Source of the DNA: Thermoplasmata archaeon
Lineage (GTDB): Archaea > Thermoplasmatota > Thermoplasmata > SG8-5 > JAGLSY01
DNA length: 5,425 nt
Direction: 5' to 3'
NCBI GenBank assembly: GCA_023135545.1
Contig: JAGLSY010000245.1
Span: 1-5,425 of the forward strand
Part shown: positions 1 through 5,029 of the stretch, one piece after another
Layout of the letters: each line of letters opens with the position of its first letter
How positions within the stretch are numbered: position 1 is the stretch's first letter
The notes under the pieces: model-generated
The model's database searches: none
Seen by the model: the letters and a program-made list of their open reading frames with translations, nothing else
What the model was told of the DNA's origin: nothing
Program-made: the position numbers and the translations under genes

Positions 1-1130
1 TGGCAAGGGTGGATGTCATAGCGGCGTACCCCATAACGCCACAGACATTTATCGTGGAGCATCTGTCCGAGTTCGTCAATGACGGGCTGCTGGATGCCTC
101 TTTTATGAGGGTGGAAAGCGAACACAGCGCCATGAGCGCCTGCGTGTCCGCATCCGCAACCGGGGTAAGAACTTACACGGCAACAGCCTCTCAAGGACTG
201 GCACTCATGCACGAGGTGCTTTTCATTGCTGGTTCGGCACATCTTCCGGTCGTCATGCCGGTCGTTAATCGAACCGTTGCCGGCCCCATCGGGATCTGGG
301 CAGAGCACAACGACACCATGCCCCAGCGGGACTGCGGCTGGCTACAGGTTTATGTTGAAGATAACCAGGAAGTGTTGGACATGACCATTCAGGCATTCAA
401 AATAGCCGAGGATAAGAGGGTTTTACTGCCGATAATGGTGTGTCTGGATGCCTTCATCCTGTCGCACACGGTCGAGCCGGTGGACTTCCCGGACCAGGAC
501 AAGGTGGATGACTTTTTGCCTACTTACAGGCCGGAGCACGCGGTTCTGGACCCCAAGGACCCCATGGTTATCGGCTCTTTCTCGCCGCCCGAGTACATTC
601 AGGAAGTGAGATACCAGACCGACGAGATGATGAGGAATGCACTGGAAGTCGTTGGTGAGGTCAATGATGAATGGGCGAAGATATTCGGAAGGGATTACGG
701 CGGCCTCATCGAGGAGTATAAAACAGATGGTGCAGACGCAATTCTCATAACACTGGGCACCGTGACTTCCACGGCCCGTGACATCGTTGATGAGTACAGG
801 GCGCAAGGTAAAAAGGTGGGACTGGTGAAACTCAGATTCTTCAGGCCATACCCGACCGAGGCAATCCGGAAAGTTGCCGAAAAGTGCAAGGCCATTGGTG
901 TTTACGACCGTGCTGTTTCCTTCAGCGCCGGCGGGCCGTCCTGGATTGAGGCCAGGAGTGCTCTTTACGGCCACACCATCCCGATCATCAACGTGCTGGC
1001 CGGAATCGGGGGCCGTGATGTGACAGCCCCGGATATTCGCCTAATGTTCGACAAGATTCTGGAGGCTGCTGAGAAAGGCAAGGCCGAGAATGAGATTGTC
1101 TGGATAGGAACCAGGGGGGTCCAACCATGA
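1..1130 (+). CDS. porA: 2-oxoacid (pyruvate):ferredoxin oxidoreductase alpha subunit, 5'-partial
   Basis: Alpha subunit of the thiamine-pyrophosphate (TPP) enzyme that oxidatively decarboxylates pyruvate, or a related 2-oxoacid, to acyl-CoA while reducing ferredoxin in the cytoplasm. The reading frame is open to the left edge (first full codon at 3, reading Ala-Arg-Val-Asp), so the GTG at 9 is probably internal and some 20-30 N-terminal residues lie outside. About 375 residues are visible. Seen: the family signature AAYPITPQT near the start; VESEHSAMSA, whose Glu matches the glutamate that contacts the TPP aminopyrimidine in this family; and TATASQGLALMHE, followed by a conserved VVNR...GPIGIWAEHNDTM stretch. 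The C-terminal half (DAILITLGTV onward, then KVGLVKLRFFRPYP) fits the transketolase C-terminal-like domain. Known: archaeal por operons usually run gamma-delta-alpha-beta, so porG and porD are expected upstream. Substrate (pyruvate versus 2-ketoisovalerate) cannot be fixed from this subunit alone. The TGA stop overlaps the next ATG (ATGA). Confidence 0.93.
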   Translation, partial: ARVDVIAAYPITPQTFIVEHLSEFVNDGLLDASFMRVESEHSAMSACVSASATGVRTYTATASQGLALMHEVLFIAGSAHLPVVMPVVNRTVAGPIGIWAEHNDTMPQRDCGWLQVYVEDNQEVLDMTIQAFKIAEDKRVLLPIMVCLDAFILSHTVEPVDFPDQDKVDDFLPTYRPEHAVLDPKDPMVIGSFSPPEYIQEVRYQTDEMMRNALEVVGEVNDEWAKIFGRDYGGLIEEYKTDGADAILITLGTVTSTARDIVDEYRAQGKKVGLVKLRFFRPYPTEAIRKVAEKCKAIGVYDRAVSFSAGGPSWIEARSALYGHTIPIINVLAGIGGRDVTAPDIRLMFDKILEAAEKGKAENEIVWIGTRGVQP

Positions 1131-1270
1131 ACGAAAACAATGTGAATTCGACACAAGTTCGTGGTCGGCCAGCCTGCTCCGAAGGAGAAGGCGTGGTCGT
1201 GAACGTAGTTCAGGGAGAAGCGTTGATAGTTCACGATAAGCCTGCTGCGAAGCAGGAGGTGCAACCATGA
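1127..1270 (+). CDS. 47-codon small ORF coupled between porA and porB; function unknown
   Basis: Starts at the ATG inside the ATGA that ends porA, stays open for 47 codons, and stops at the TGA inside the ATGA that starts porB. Translation begins MNENNVNSTQVRGRPACSEG and ends AAKQEVQP. A purine-rich AGGGGGGT (1113-1120) lies 6 nt before the start. I do not recognise the protein: it has no clear hydrophobic segment, one Cys, and a central VVV/VV/ALIV patch that could be beta strand. The last residues (Val-Gln-Pro-stop) repeat the end of PorA, because the sequence around both junctions is nearly the same. It could be a real small protein of the complex, a translated leader that carries ribosomes to porB, or a chance frame through a structured insertion. 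An open frame of this length is not improbable by chance; the overlap at both ends is the main support. Confidence 0.45.
   Translation: MNENNVNSTQVRGRPACSEGEGVVVNVVQGEALIVHDKPAAKQEVQP
1241..1256 (+). promoter_or_regulatory. GNRA-loop hairpin overlapping the porB Shine-Dalgarno
   Basis: CCTGCT (1241-1246) pairs perfectly with AGCAGG (1251-1256) around a GCGA tetraloop, a stable GNRA type. The 3' arm includes the first AGG of the porB ribosome binding site AGGAGGTG (1254-1261), which lies about 7 nt before the ATG at 1267. In the mRNA the stem would partly hide the site. Ribosomes finishing the small ORF would melt it, which would couple porB to translation upstream. The pairing is seen; the regulatory role is inferred. 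Confidence 0.5.
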
Positions 1271-2175
1271 GCATAACATTGAAGACATTACCGAAAGAGG
1301 AACATTTCACAAGCGGCCACACGGCCTGCGGAGGCTGTGGAGCACCCATCGTCGTAAGGGCGGCCATGAAGATACTGGGCCCCGACACGATCACCTACTT
1401 CCCGGCCAACTGTTTGCTTGTCTTCGGAGGAACATATCCGCACAATGCGTTTAAAGTTCCATACCTACACATTCTATTTGAAAACTCGGCGGTCTGCGCG
1501 GCTGGAATCAGACACGCTCTCGACCGTCTCGGCAAGAAGGACGTCAATGTTGTCGCTTTCGCCGGTGACGGCGGAACCGGAGACATCGGTTTCCAGGCAC
1601 TTTCCGGCGCGGCCGAGAGAAACGAGGACATCCTGTACATCTGCTATGATAATGAAGCGTACATGAACACCGGAATCCAGAGGTCCGGCTCCACACCCTT
1701 CGGGGCCTGGACAACAACCACCCCTGCCGGAACGAAGATCAAAGGAAAGGAACTCTTCAAGAAGGACCTGCCCAAGATAATGATGGCCCACAACGTGCCC
1801 TATGTGGCAACAGCCAGTATAGGACATCCGGCCGACATGCTGAAGAAGATCGAGAAGGCCAAGAACATGAAGGGCTTCAGGTACCTCCAGATATTCGCTC
1901 CCTGCCCGACAGGCTGGAGGATGGACACCGCCAAGACCGTGGAGGTCGCCAAGAAAGCGGTAAACACCGGCATGTGGACCCTCTACGAGATGGAGGACGG
2001 TGTTGTCACACTGAATGTCAAGCCAAAGATGGAGCCGGTCGACGATTACCTGAAAATGCAGGGCAGGTTCCGCCACCTCTCCGAGGACCAGATAAAGACA
2101 ATCCAGGAATGGGCCTACAAAAAGTATGAGATGGACATGAAATTCGTCGAGGCCTATTCGAAGAAAGAGGAATAA
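1267..2175 (+). CDS. porB: 2-oxoacid (pyruvate):ferredoxin oxidoreductase beta subunit
   Basis: Beta subunit, 302 residues, close to the usual length of archaeal PorB. It carries most of the TPP diphosphate site and one [4Fe-4S] cluster that passes electrons on toward the ferredoxin-like delta subunit. Seen: HTACGGCGAP with Cys21 and Cys24, Cys49 in FPANC, and Cys213 in FAPCPTGWR, the four expected cluster ligands (C-x2-C-x24-C plus a distant C). The TPP/Mg motif starts at Gly100-Asp101-Gly102 and ends with Asp128-Asn129 in YDNEAYMNTGIQRSGSTP. The MNTGIQRS stretch is typical of the POR/VOR branch rather than the 2-oxoglutarate branch. The ATG start is set by a strong AGGAGGTG site and the TGA overlap with the small ORF. 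The C-terminus is Lys/Glu-rich. Pyruvate is the likeliest substrate, with branched-chain 2-oxoacids an alternative. It is the last gene of the operon, followed by a terminator hairpin. Confidence 0.93.
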   Translation: MSITLKTLPKEEHFTSGHTACGGCGAPIVVRAAMKILGPDTITYFPANCLLVFGGTYPHNAFKVPYLHILFENSAVCAAGIRHALDRLGKKDVNVVAFAGDGGTGDIGFQALSGAAERNEDILYICYDNEAYMNTGIQRSGSTPFGAWTTTTPAGTKIKGKELFKKDLPKIMMAHNVPYVATASIGHPADMLKKIEKAKNMKGFRYLQIFAPCPTGWRMDTAKTVEVAKKAVNTGMWTLYEMEDGVVTLNVKPKMEPVDDYLKMQGRFRHLSEDQIKTIQEWAYKKYEMDMKFVEAYSKKEE

Positions 2176-2184
2176 GATATCTGG

Positions 2185-2210
2185 CTGTTACAAAAAGAAC
2201 ATCGTAACAG
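2185..2210 (+). repeat. Inverted repeat just after porB
   Basis: CTGTTAC (2185-2191) and GTAACAG (2204-2210) form a perfect 7-bp stem with a 12-nt A-rich loop, nine bases after the porB stop. No T-run follows directly. It may protect the 3' end of the por mRNA or act with the stronger hairpin at 2217-2247. Confidence 0.5.
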
Positions 2211-2216
2211 AAGGAA

Positions 2217-2264
2217 ATGCAGAGGTGGAACAATTTCACCTCTGTATCTTTTCATTTTTTGTTT
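2217..2264 (+). terminator. Hairpin plus T-rich tail ending the por operon
   Basis: A 14-bp stem (2217-2230 with 2234-2247, two G-U pairs) closes on a 3-nt CAA loop; its core is CAGAGGTG/CACCTCTG. A T-rich stretch follows (TTTTCATTTTTTGTTT, about 2249-2264). The shape is that of an intrinsic terminator. In archaea the T-run alone can end transcription, and the stem may stabilise the 3' end. It separates porB from the downstream toxin-antitoxin module. Confidence 0.75.
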
Positions 2265-2310
2265 CAAGGTATTTCCCCAAACTCCTGCCAGATGGTGCGT
2301 GTTCCGAAAG

Positions 2311-2329
2311 TTTTATTAGCCCGCTAATA
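2311..2329 (+). promoter_or_regulatory. TATA-like box overlapped by a 16-bp palindromic operator
   Basis: TTTTATTA (2311-2318), preceded by purine-rich CGAAAG, resembles an archaeal BRE/TATA pair. A start site about 25 nt downstream would fall near 2340, just before the antitoxin's GGAGG (2341-2345). A perfect dyad, TATTAGC-CC-GCTAATA (2314-2329), overlaps the box. Ribbon-helix-helix antitoxins usually bind such palindromes to repress their own operon, so this is the best candidate operator. Sequence seen; binding inferred. Confidence 0.55.
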
Positions 2330-2351
2330 GATATAGTTATGGAGGCGCAAA

Positions 2352-2603
2352 ATGAACATAAGTGTAGAGGTTACAGGAAACCTGCTCAAATACTTAGATT
2401 CAAAAGTACATTCTGGCCTGTTCAAGAGTCGAAGCGAGGTAGTTCGTCAGGCAATTCGTGAAATGATTCAGCAGGATTTAGCTGGACTGCTTGAGGCAAA
2501 GGGCATTACGATAGATGATATCGAGGATTTGAGAGAGGAAGTTTCAGTTGAACTTATTGAGAGGAAATATGGCAAAAAGCGTAAACATAAGAGTGATAAT
2601 TGA
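2352..2603 (+). CDS. Ribbon-helix-helix (CopG/ParD-like) antitoxin
   Basis: 83-residue protein. The N-terminal ~40 residues fit a ribbon-helix-helix DNA-binding domain: a beta strand (NISVEVT, 2-8), helix A (about 9-20), then the turn and helix B starting at SRSEVVRQAIREM (26-38), the classic RHH pattern. Such proteins bind DNA as dimers through the paired strands. The C-terminal part (about 42-83) is charged, first acidic (DDIEDLREEVSVELIE) and then very basic (KKRKHK). It probably wraps the partner toxin. Start set by GGAGG at 2341-2345, 6 nt before the ATG. It overlaps the PIN-domain gene by 35 nt in another frame, which is the standard antitoxin-first arrangement and implies co-translation. 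It likely represses its own promoter through the dyad at 2314-2329. Family assignment is firm. The exact antitoxin class (VapB versus ParD-like) is not. Confidence 0.85.
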   Translation: MNISVEVTGNLLKYLDSKVHSGLFKSRSEVVRQAIREMIQQDLAGLLEAKGITIDDIEDLREEVSVELIERKYGKKRKHKSDN

Positions 2604-3030
2604 TACGAATATTTTCTTTTTATCTATATTTTTCCCAGATGGTAATGAGCGCAGGCTTTTTGAACTGGCAGATAGAGGTCTTTGGCAGATTATTATCATC
2701 GACTATGTGTTTGAGGAGATGCAATTAGTTCTCGAACGAAAGGGTATCGAGCCTAACCTGGCCGTGGATATGCTAGATACATACAGAAACATCATCCACA
2801 TGGATTTGGACCCAGAAGTCTATCATAATTATGTGAAGGAAGCATCCGAAATAGTCAAGGATAGAAAGGACTGGCCAATTTACATTTTTACAAGAATAGA
2901 GACGGAAAAAGACGATGAAACTTATCTTGTCAGTGGGGACAAACATCTGAATACCTCAAGAGTAAAGAAGGCTTTGAATAATAGGGCTCTCACAACCAAG
3001 GAATTATTTAAATTGTTGAGAGTTAAATAA
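2569..3030 (+). CDS. PIN-domain toxin, VapC-like ribonuclease
   Basis: 153-residue PIN-domain protein, predicted Mg2+-dependent endoribonuclease toxin neutralised by the RHH protein encoded just upstream. Seen, in order: strand with the first acidic residue, VIIDTNIF (Asp12); DYVFEEM with Glu49/Glu50; RKDWPIYIF with Asp101; and LVSGDKHL with Asp124. Together these are the four-acid PIN active site, so the enzyme looks intact. The KDWPIY and SGDKHL spacing resembles the PIN_3/COG1569 branch more than short classical VapC. I chose ATG 2569, with GAGAGG at 2559-2564, because the first PIN strand begins six residues later. A TTG at 2548 would add seven residues and is the alternative. It overlaps the antitoxin gene by 35 nt. 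The coding sequence is more AT-rich than porA/porB, suggesting separate acquisition. The RNA target cannot be told from sequence. Confidence 0.85.
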   Translation: MAKSVNIRVIIDTNIFFLSIFFPDGNERRLFELADRGLWQIIIIDYVFEEMQLVLERKGIEPNLAVDMLDTYRNIIHMDLDPEVYHNYVKEASEIVKDRKDWPIYIFTRIETEKDDETYLVSGDKHLNTSRVKKALNNRALTTKELFKLLRVK

Positions 3031-3031
3031 T
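3003..3031. repeat. AT-only inverted repeat across the toxin stop codon
   Basis: ATTATTTAA (3003-3011) and TTAAATAAT (3023-3031) form a perfect 9-bp inverted repeat with an 11-nt spacer. The right arm covers the TAA stop of the toxin gene. It lies in the convergent zone between the toxin and the minus-strand phoU gene (only 33 bp apart). It could help 3'-end formation for either strand, but with no G-C pairs the stem is weak. Confidence 0.4.
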
Positions 3032-3063
3032 AGATTGAGGAAATGGAATGAGAAAAGGTCTGT

Positions 3064-4071
3064 CTAATCCAAATCCTTTATCAGATTGTTAATGACTATC
3101 TCTGATATGCCGCCAGAATACTCGCCGGTCCTTCTTATCGACTCGGCAATGTAACTGACCGCGATCGTGTGCCGCCCCTTGCTCTTGGAGGGGTGGTTCG
3201 TTACCTCTTCGCAGAGGTCGATCAGTTTTGTCTTCCTCTCTATGTTGTTATTTGCCAGTTCCTTATCTCTCTTGACCCATGCCATAATGGAGTCATTGAA
3301 CATCTTGAGGGCCAGTTCCGTGGCCGTGGATATCTTTTCCACCAGTTCCCCATCTGTTTTCTTTTCCAGGAGCACCGGCACATTGTCCGCTATCTTGACA
3401 GCGTGGTCCCCTATCCTCTCTATGGTCCGGCTTATCAAATAATAATGGTTGGCCATCTCCGGCGTTACCTCTAGCTTCTTTCCCAGTGATATGTTCCCCA
3501 GAACCATGTTGGACTGTCTGGCCACCAGCCATTCAAGACGGTCAACATCCCTGTCGCGCTTGATTATCCTCTCGGCCAGTTCCTCATCTCCTTCTTTCAG
3601 GGACTTCAGAGCATCCTCGTGCATTGACCTGACCAGGAGGTGCATTCTGCGGATGGTCTTGTCAAATGGCATCTCGGTGGGGCTGAGCAGGTCTGCTATC
3701 GAAATTGAATTGTCGGTTTCCTCCATGATCTCCGGACCGATGGCTATCTGGGTGAATTCGACCACCGTCTCGCGGACGAAGGCCTCCAGCGGGTTCTTTG
3801 ATTTTACTTCCATGCCCGAGTAACCCATTATGTAGGCTCCTATGAGCAATCTGAAAAGATAACTGGACGAGCTTATGTCATCAACCTGGAATTCCCTTAT
3901 CGAACTGGCTCTCTGGGTGTCGGTGTTCGGTGTTATCATCAATGTTCCATCAGGCTGGACAATAACTCCCAGTGAATCATTCTTTTTGATATTTGCCGAG
4001 TTTATCCATTCCTTTGGCAGTGTGATGACAAAGGACGAGCCGCCTGTTACCTGTACCTTCCTGGTTTCCAT
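3064..4071 (-). CDS. PhoU-family phosphate regulator with N-terminal AbrB/SpoVT-like domain
   Basis: 335 residues from ATG 4071. The N-terminus (METRKVQVTGGSSFVITLPKEW, residues 1-22, to about 47) is an AbrB/SpoVT swapped-hairpin DNA-binding domain. The rest is helical: a linker with YLFRLLIGAYIMGYSGMEV (71-89), then PhoU-like three-helix bundles from about 135 to the end. The first metal-binding motif is intact, ERIGDHAVKIAD with Glu218-x3-Asp222. The second is altered to RRTGEYSGGISE (Arg313, Glu317). Known: AbrB-PhoU fusions are common in archaea and are thought to regulate phosphate uptake genes directly through the DNA-binding domain. Inferred: it controls phosphate or oxyanion transport here, perhaps through the TTGAGTT sites upstream of its own gene. 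A TTG at 4080 would add three residues, but no Shine-Dalgarno precedes either codon. A TATA-like box about 24 nt before 4071 favours the ATG and a leaderless mRNA. Confidence 0.88.
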   Translation of the reverse strand: METRKVQVTGGSSFVITLPKEWINSANIKKNDSLGVIVQPDGTLMITPNTDTQRASSIREFQVDDISSSSYLFRLLIGAYIMGYSGMEVKSKNPLEAFVRETVVEFTQIAIGPEIMEETDNSISIADLLSPTEMPFDKTIRRMHLLVRSMHEDALKSLKEGDEELAERIIKRDRDVDRLEWLVARQSNMVLGNISLGKKLEVTPEMANHYYLISRTIERIGDHAVKIADNVPVLLEKKTDGELVEKISTATELALKMFNDSIMAWVKRDKELANNNIERKTKLIDLCEEVTNHPSKSKGRHTIAVSYIAESIRRTGEYSGGISEIVINNLIKDLD

Positions 4072-4089
4072 GTGAATCAAGTATGGATT

Positions 4090-4099
4090 TACTTATACT
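4090..4099 (-). promoter_or_regulatory. TATA-like box for the AbrB-PhoU gene
   Basis: On the minus strand the sequence reads AGTATAAGTA, centred about 24 nt before the ATG at 4071. That spacing would start the transcript at or next to the ATG, a leaderless message. Other A/T-rich TATA-like stretches lie farther up, near 4110-4125 and 4139-4153, and could be alternative promoters with leaders of tens of bases. Confidence 0.45.
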
Positions 4100-4165
4100 G
4101 CTTAATCTTTTCTATATTTCTCTATAGATTGGACTAAAGATATATATTTTTATGATGGGATAATA

Positions 4166-4354
4166 TGCTGGCAATTCAGAGTTGCTTGAGTTCGTACTGT
4201 TTGGTTCTGTACCCTTGAGTTCTAATTGCTGAGTATATGTACCTTTGAGTTACTTGAGTTTTGTTAAGTACGCTCGGCACCTGGAAAACCCGAACTCAAA
4301 GCTACCAGCATTTTCAGGCGGAACTCACAGAACTCATTGAACTCCCTAACTCAA
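4166..4354. repeat. TTGAGTT array: direct copies left, inverted copies right
   Basis: This stretch is the distal part of the 283-bp gap between the two PhoU-type genes. GAGTT cores on the plus strand start at 4179, 4188, 4217, 4247 and 4256. Inverted AACTC cores start at 4293, 4322, 4331, 4340 and 4348. Spacings are 9, 29, 30, 9 and then 29, 9, 9, 8. A 14-nt unit TGTACCYTTGAGTT occurs at 4208-4221 and 4238-4251 with one mismatch. TTGAGTTCG (4186-4194) is perfectly inverted at 4291-4299, and ATGCTGG (4166-4172) at 4305-4311. No gene is visible in the gap. The likeliest role is a multi-site operator upstream of phoU; a decayed small mobile element is the alternative. Confidence 0.65.
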
Positions 4355-5029
4355 TTACTTATGCGCCACCATGATTATCTGCATGAGGTCTGCCGCCGCT
4401 TTACAACTGTCTGCCGCATTCTCCAGTGCATGCACGATATCCCTGAGTATGAATATCATCCTGGGGTCAATGTCATCCGACAACAACACCTTCTTCTTTA
4501 TCTTGAAGTAGAGGTCGTCTATCTCGTGCTCTATCCTCTCGACATTGCCCTTGTGCACCTTGAACTGGTCATCATCCTCTCCCAGGAAGTCGATGCATAA
4601 TTTCACTTCTTTTGCGGTGTTCAGGACCCTTCCGGCCAATACTCTGTAGTATTTCCATATCTTCTCCGGAACCTCGATCTCCGCCTCGATGAGAACTTCG
4701 ATGTTCCGGGCCGCGCTCTTGGTCCAGTCAGCAATCTGGTCCATTCTCCTGACCAGGTGCATGAGGTCCTCCCTCTCCTTTGCCGGGAGGTCTCCGATTG
4801 CCAGCTGCTCGTTGAGTGATACTTCTATATTGTCTGCCGCCTTCTCGTTCATGTTCAGCCTGGAGATGGCCTGAAGTGCAGCCATCTCGTCCTTCTCCAT
4901 GATCGCCGTGAAGGATTTGTTCAATTCTTCAGCTGTATCCACGATCTTCAGGATATGTTCCTTAACTCCGTCCATGACGTTCGTCTCTCTTCTCCGCGCA
5001 AACCAATTAGCATACTTTTCTTCACTCAA
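4355..5029 (-). CDS. DUF47/PhoU-like phosphate transport regulator (TIGR00153-type)
   Basis: 224-residue all-helical protein of the DUF47 family (COG1392), close to the usual size. The N-terminal ANWFARRRETNV (7-18) and the helical body are typical. Two E/D-x3-D motifs of the PhoU superfamily are intact: Asp97-x3-Asp101 in RRMDQIADWTKSAARN, and Glu203-x3-Asp207 in ALENAADSCKAAADLM. EHEIDDLYFKIKK is another family hallmark. Known: members usually sit beside Pit-type phosphate transporters and are thought to modulate transport at the cytoplasmic face of the membrane. Here the neighbour is instead a TOBE-bearing ABC ATPase. Start: TTG 5029, supported by AGGAGGTG (5037-5044 on the minus strand) about 6 nt before it. 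The next in-frame ATG (Met19) would lose the conserved N-terminus. The start overlaps the ATPase stop by 8 nt, so the two are translationally coupled. Confidence 0.88.
   Translation of the reverse strand: MSEEKYANWFARRRETNVMDGVKEHILKIVDTAEELNKSFTAIMEKDEMAALQAISRLNMNEKAADNIEVSLNEQLAIGDLPAKEREDLMHLVRRMDQIADWTKSAARNIEVLIEAEIEVPEKIWKYYRVLAGRVLNTAKEVKLCIDFLGEDDDQFKVHKGNVERIEHEIDDLYFKIKKKVLLSDDIDPRMIFILRDIVHALENAADSCKAAADLMQIIMVAHK

Noticed and set aside
9..11. GTG at 9 as the true porA start
   Set aside because: The frame is open upstream with Ala-Arg, the family has further conserved residues before this point, and no ribosome site is visible in the few bases available.
423..974. 183-codon minus-strand frame opposite porA
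   Set aside because: It lies wholly inside the well-supported porA gene, has no ribosome site or family resemblance, and arises from porA codon bias.
1474..2076. 200-codon minus-strand frame opposite porB
   Set aside because: Rich in His, Gly and Leu with no recognisable domain. porB on the other strand has all catalytic motifs, so this is a shadow frame.
2225..2461. 78-codon plus-strand frame starting inside the por terminator
   Set aside because: It starts within the terminator hairpin, runs through the promoter and dyad, and overlaps the antitoxin gene in another frame.
3167..3823. Several plus-strand frames opposite the AbrB-PhoU gene
   Set aside because: Ser- and Leu-rich antisense translations without motifs or ribosome sites, covered by a clear minus-strand gene.
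4179..4354. CRISPR array made of the TTGAGTT repeats
   Set aside because: The repeats are only 7-9 bp, change orientation midway and have 1-22 bp gaps. No cas gene is present.
5023..5029. TTGAGTG at the DUF47 start codon as a further member of the TTGAGTT array
   Set aside because: It differs in the last base, stands alone nearly 700 bp away and is explained by the start codon and the next codon.
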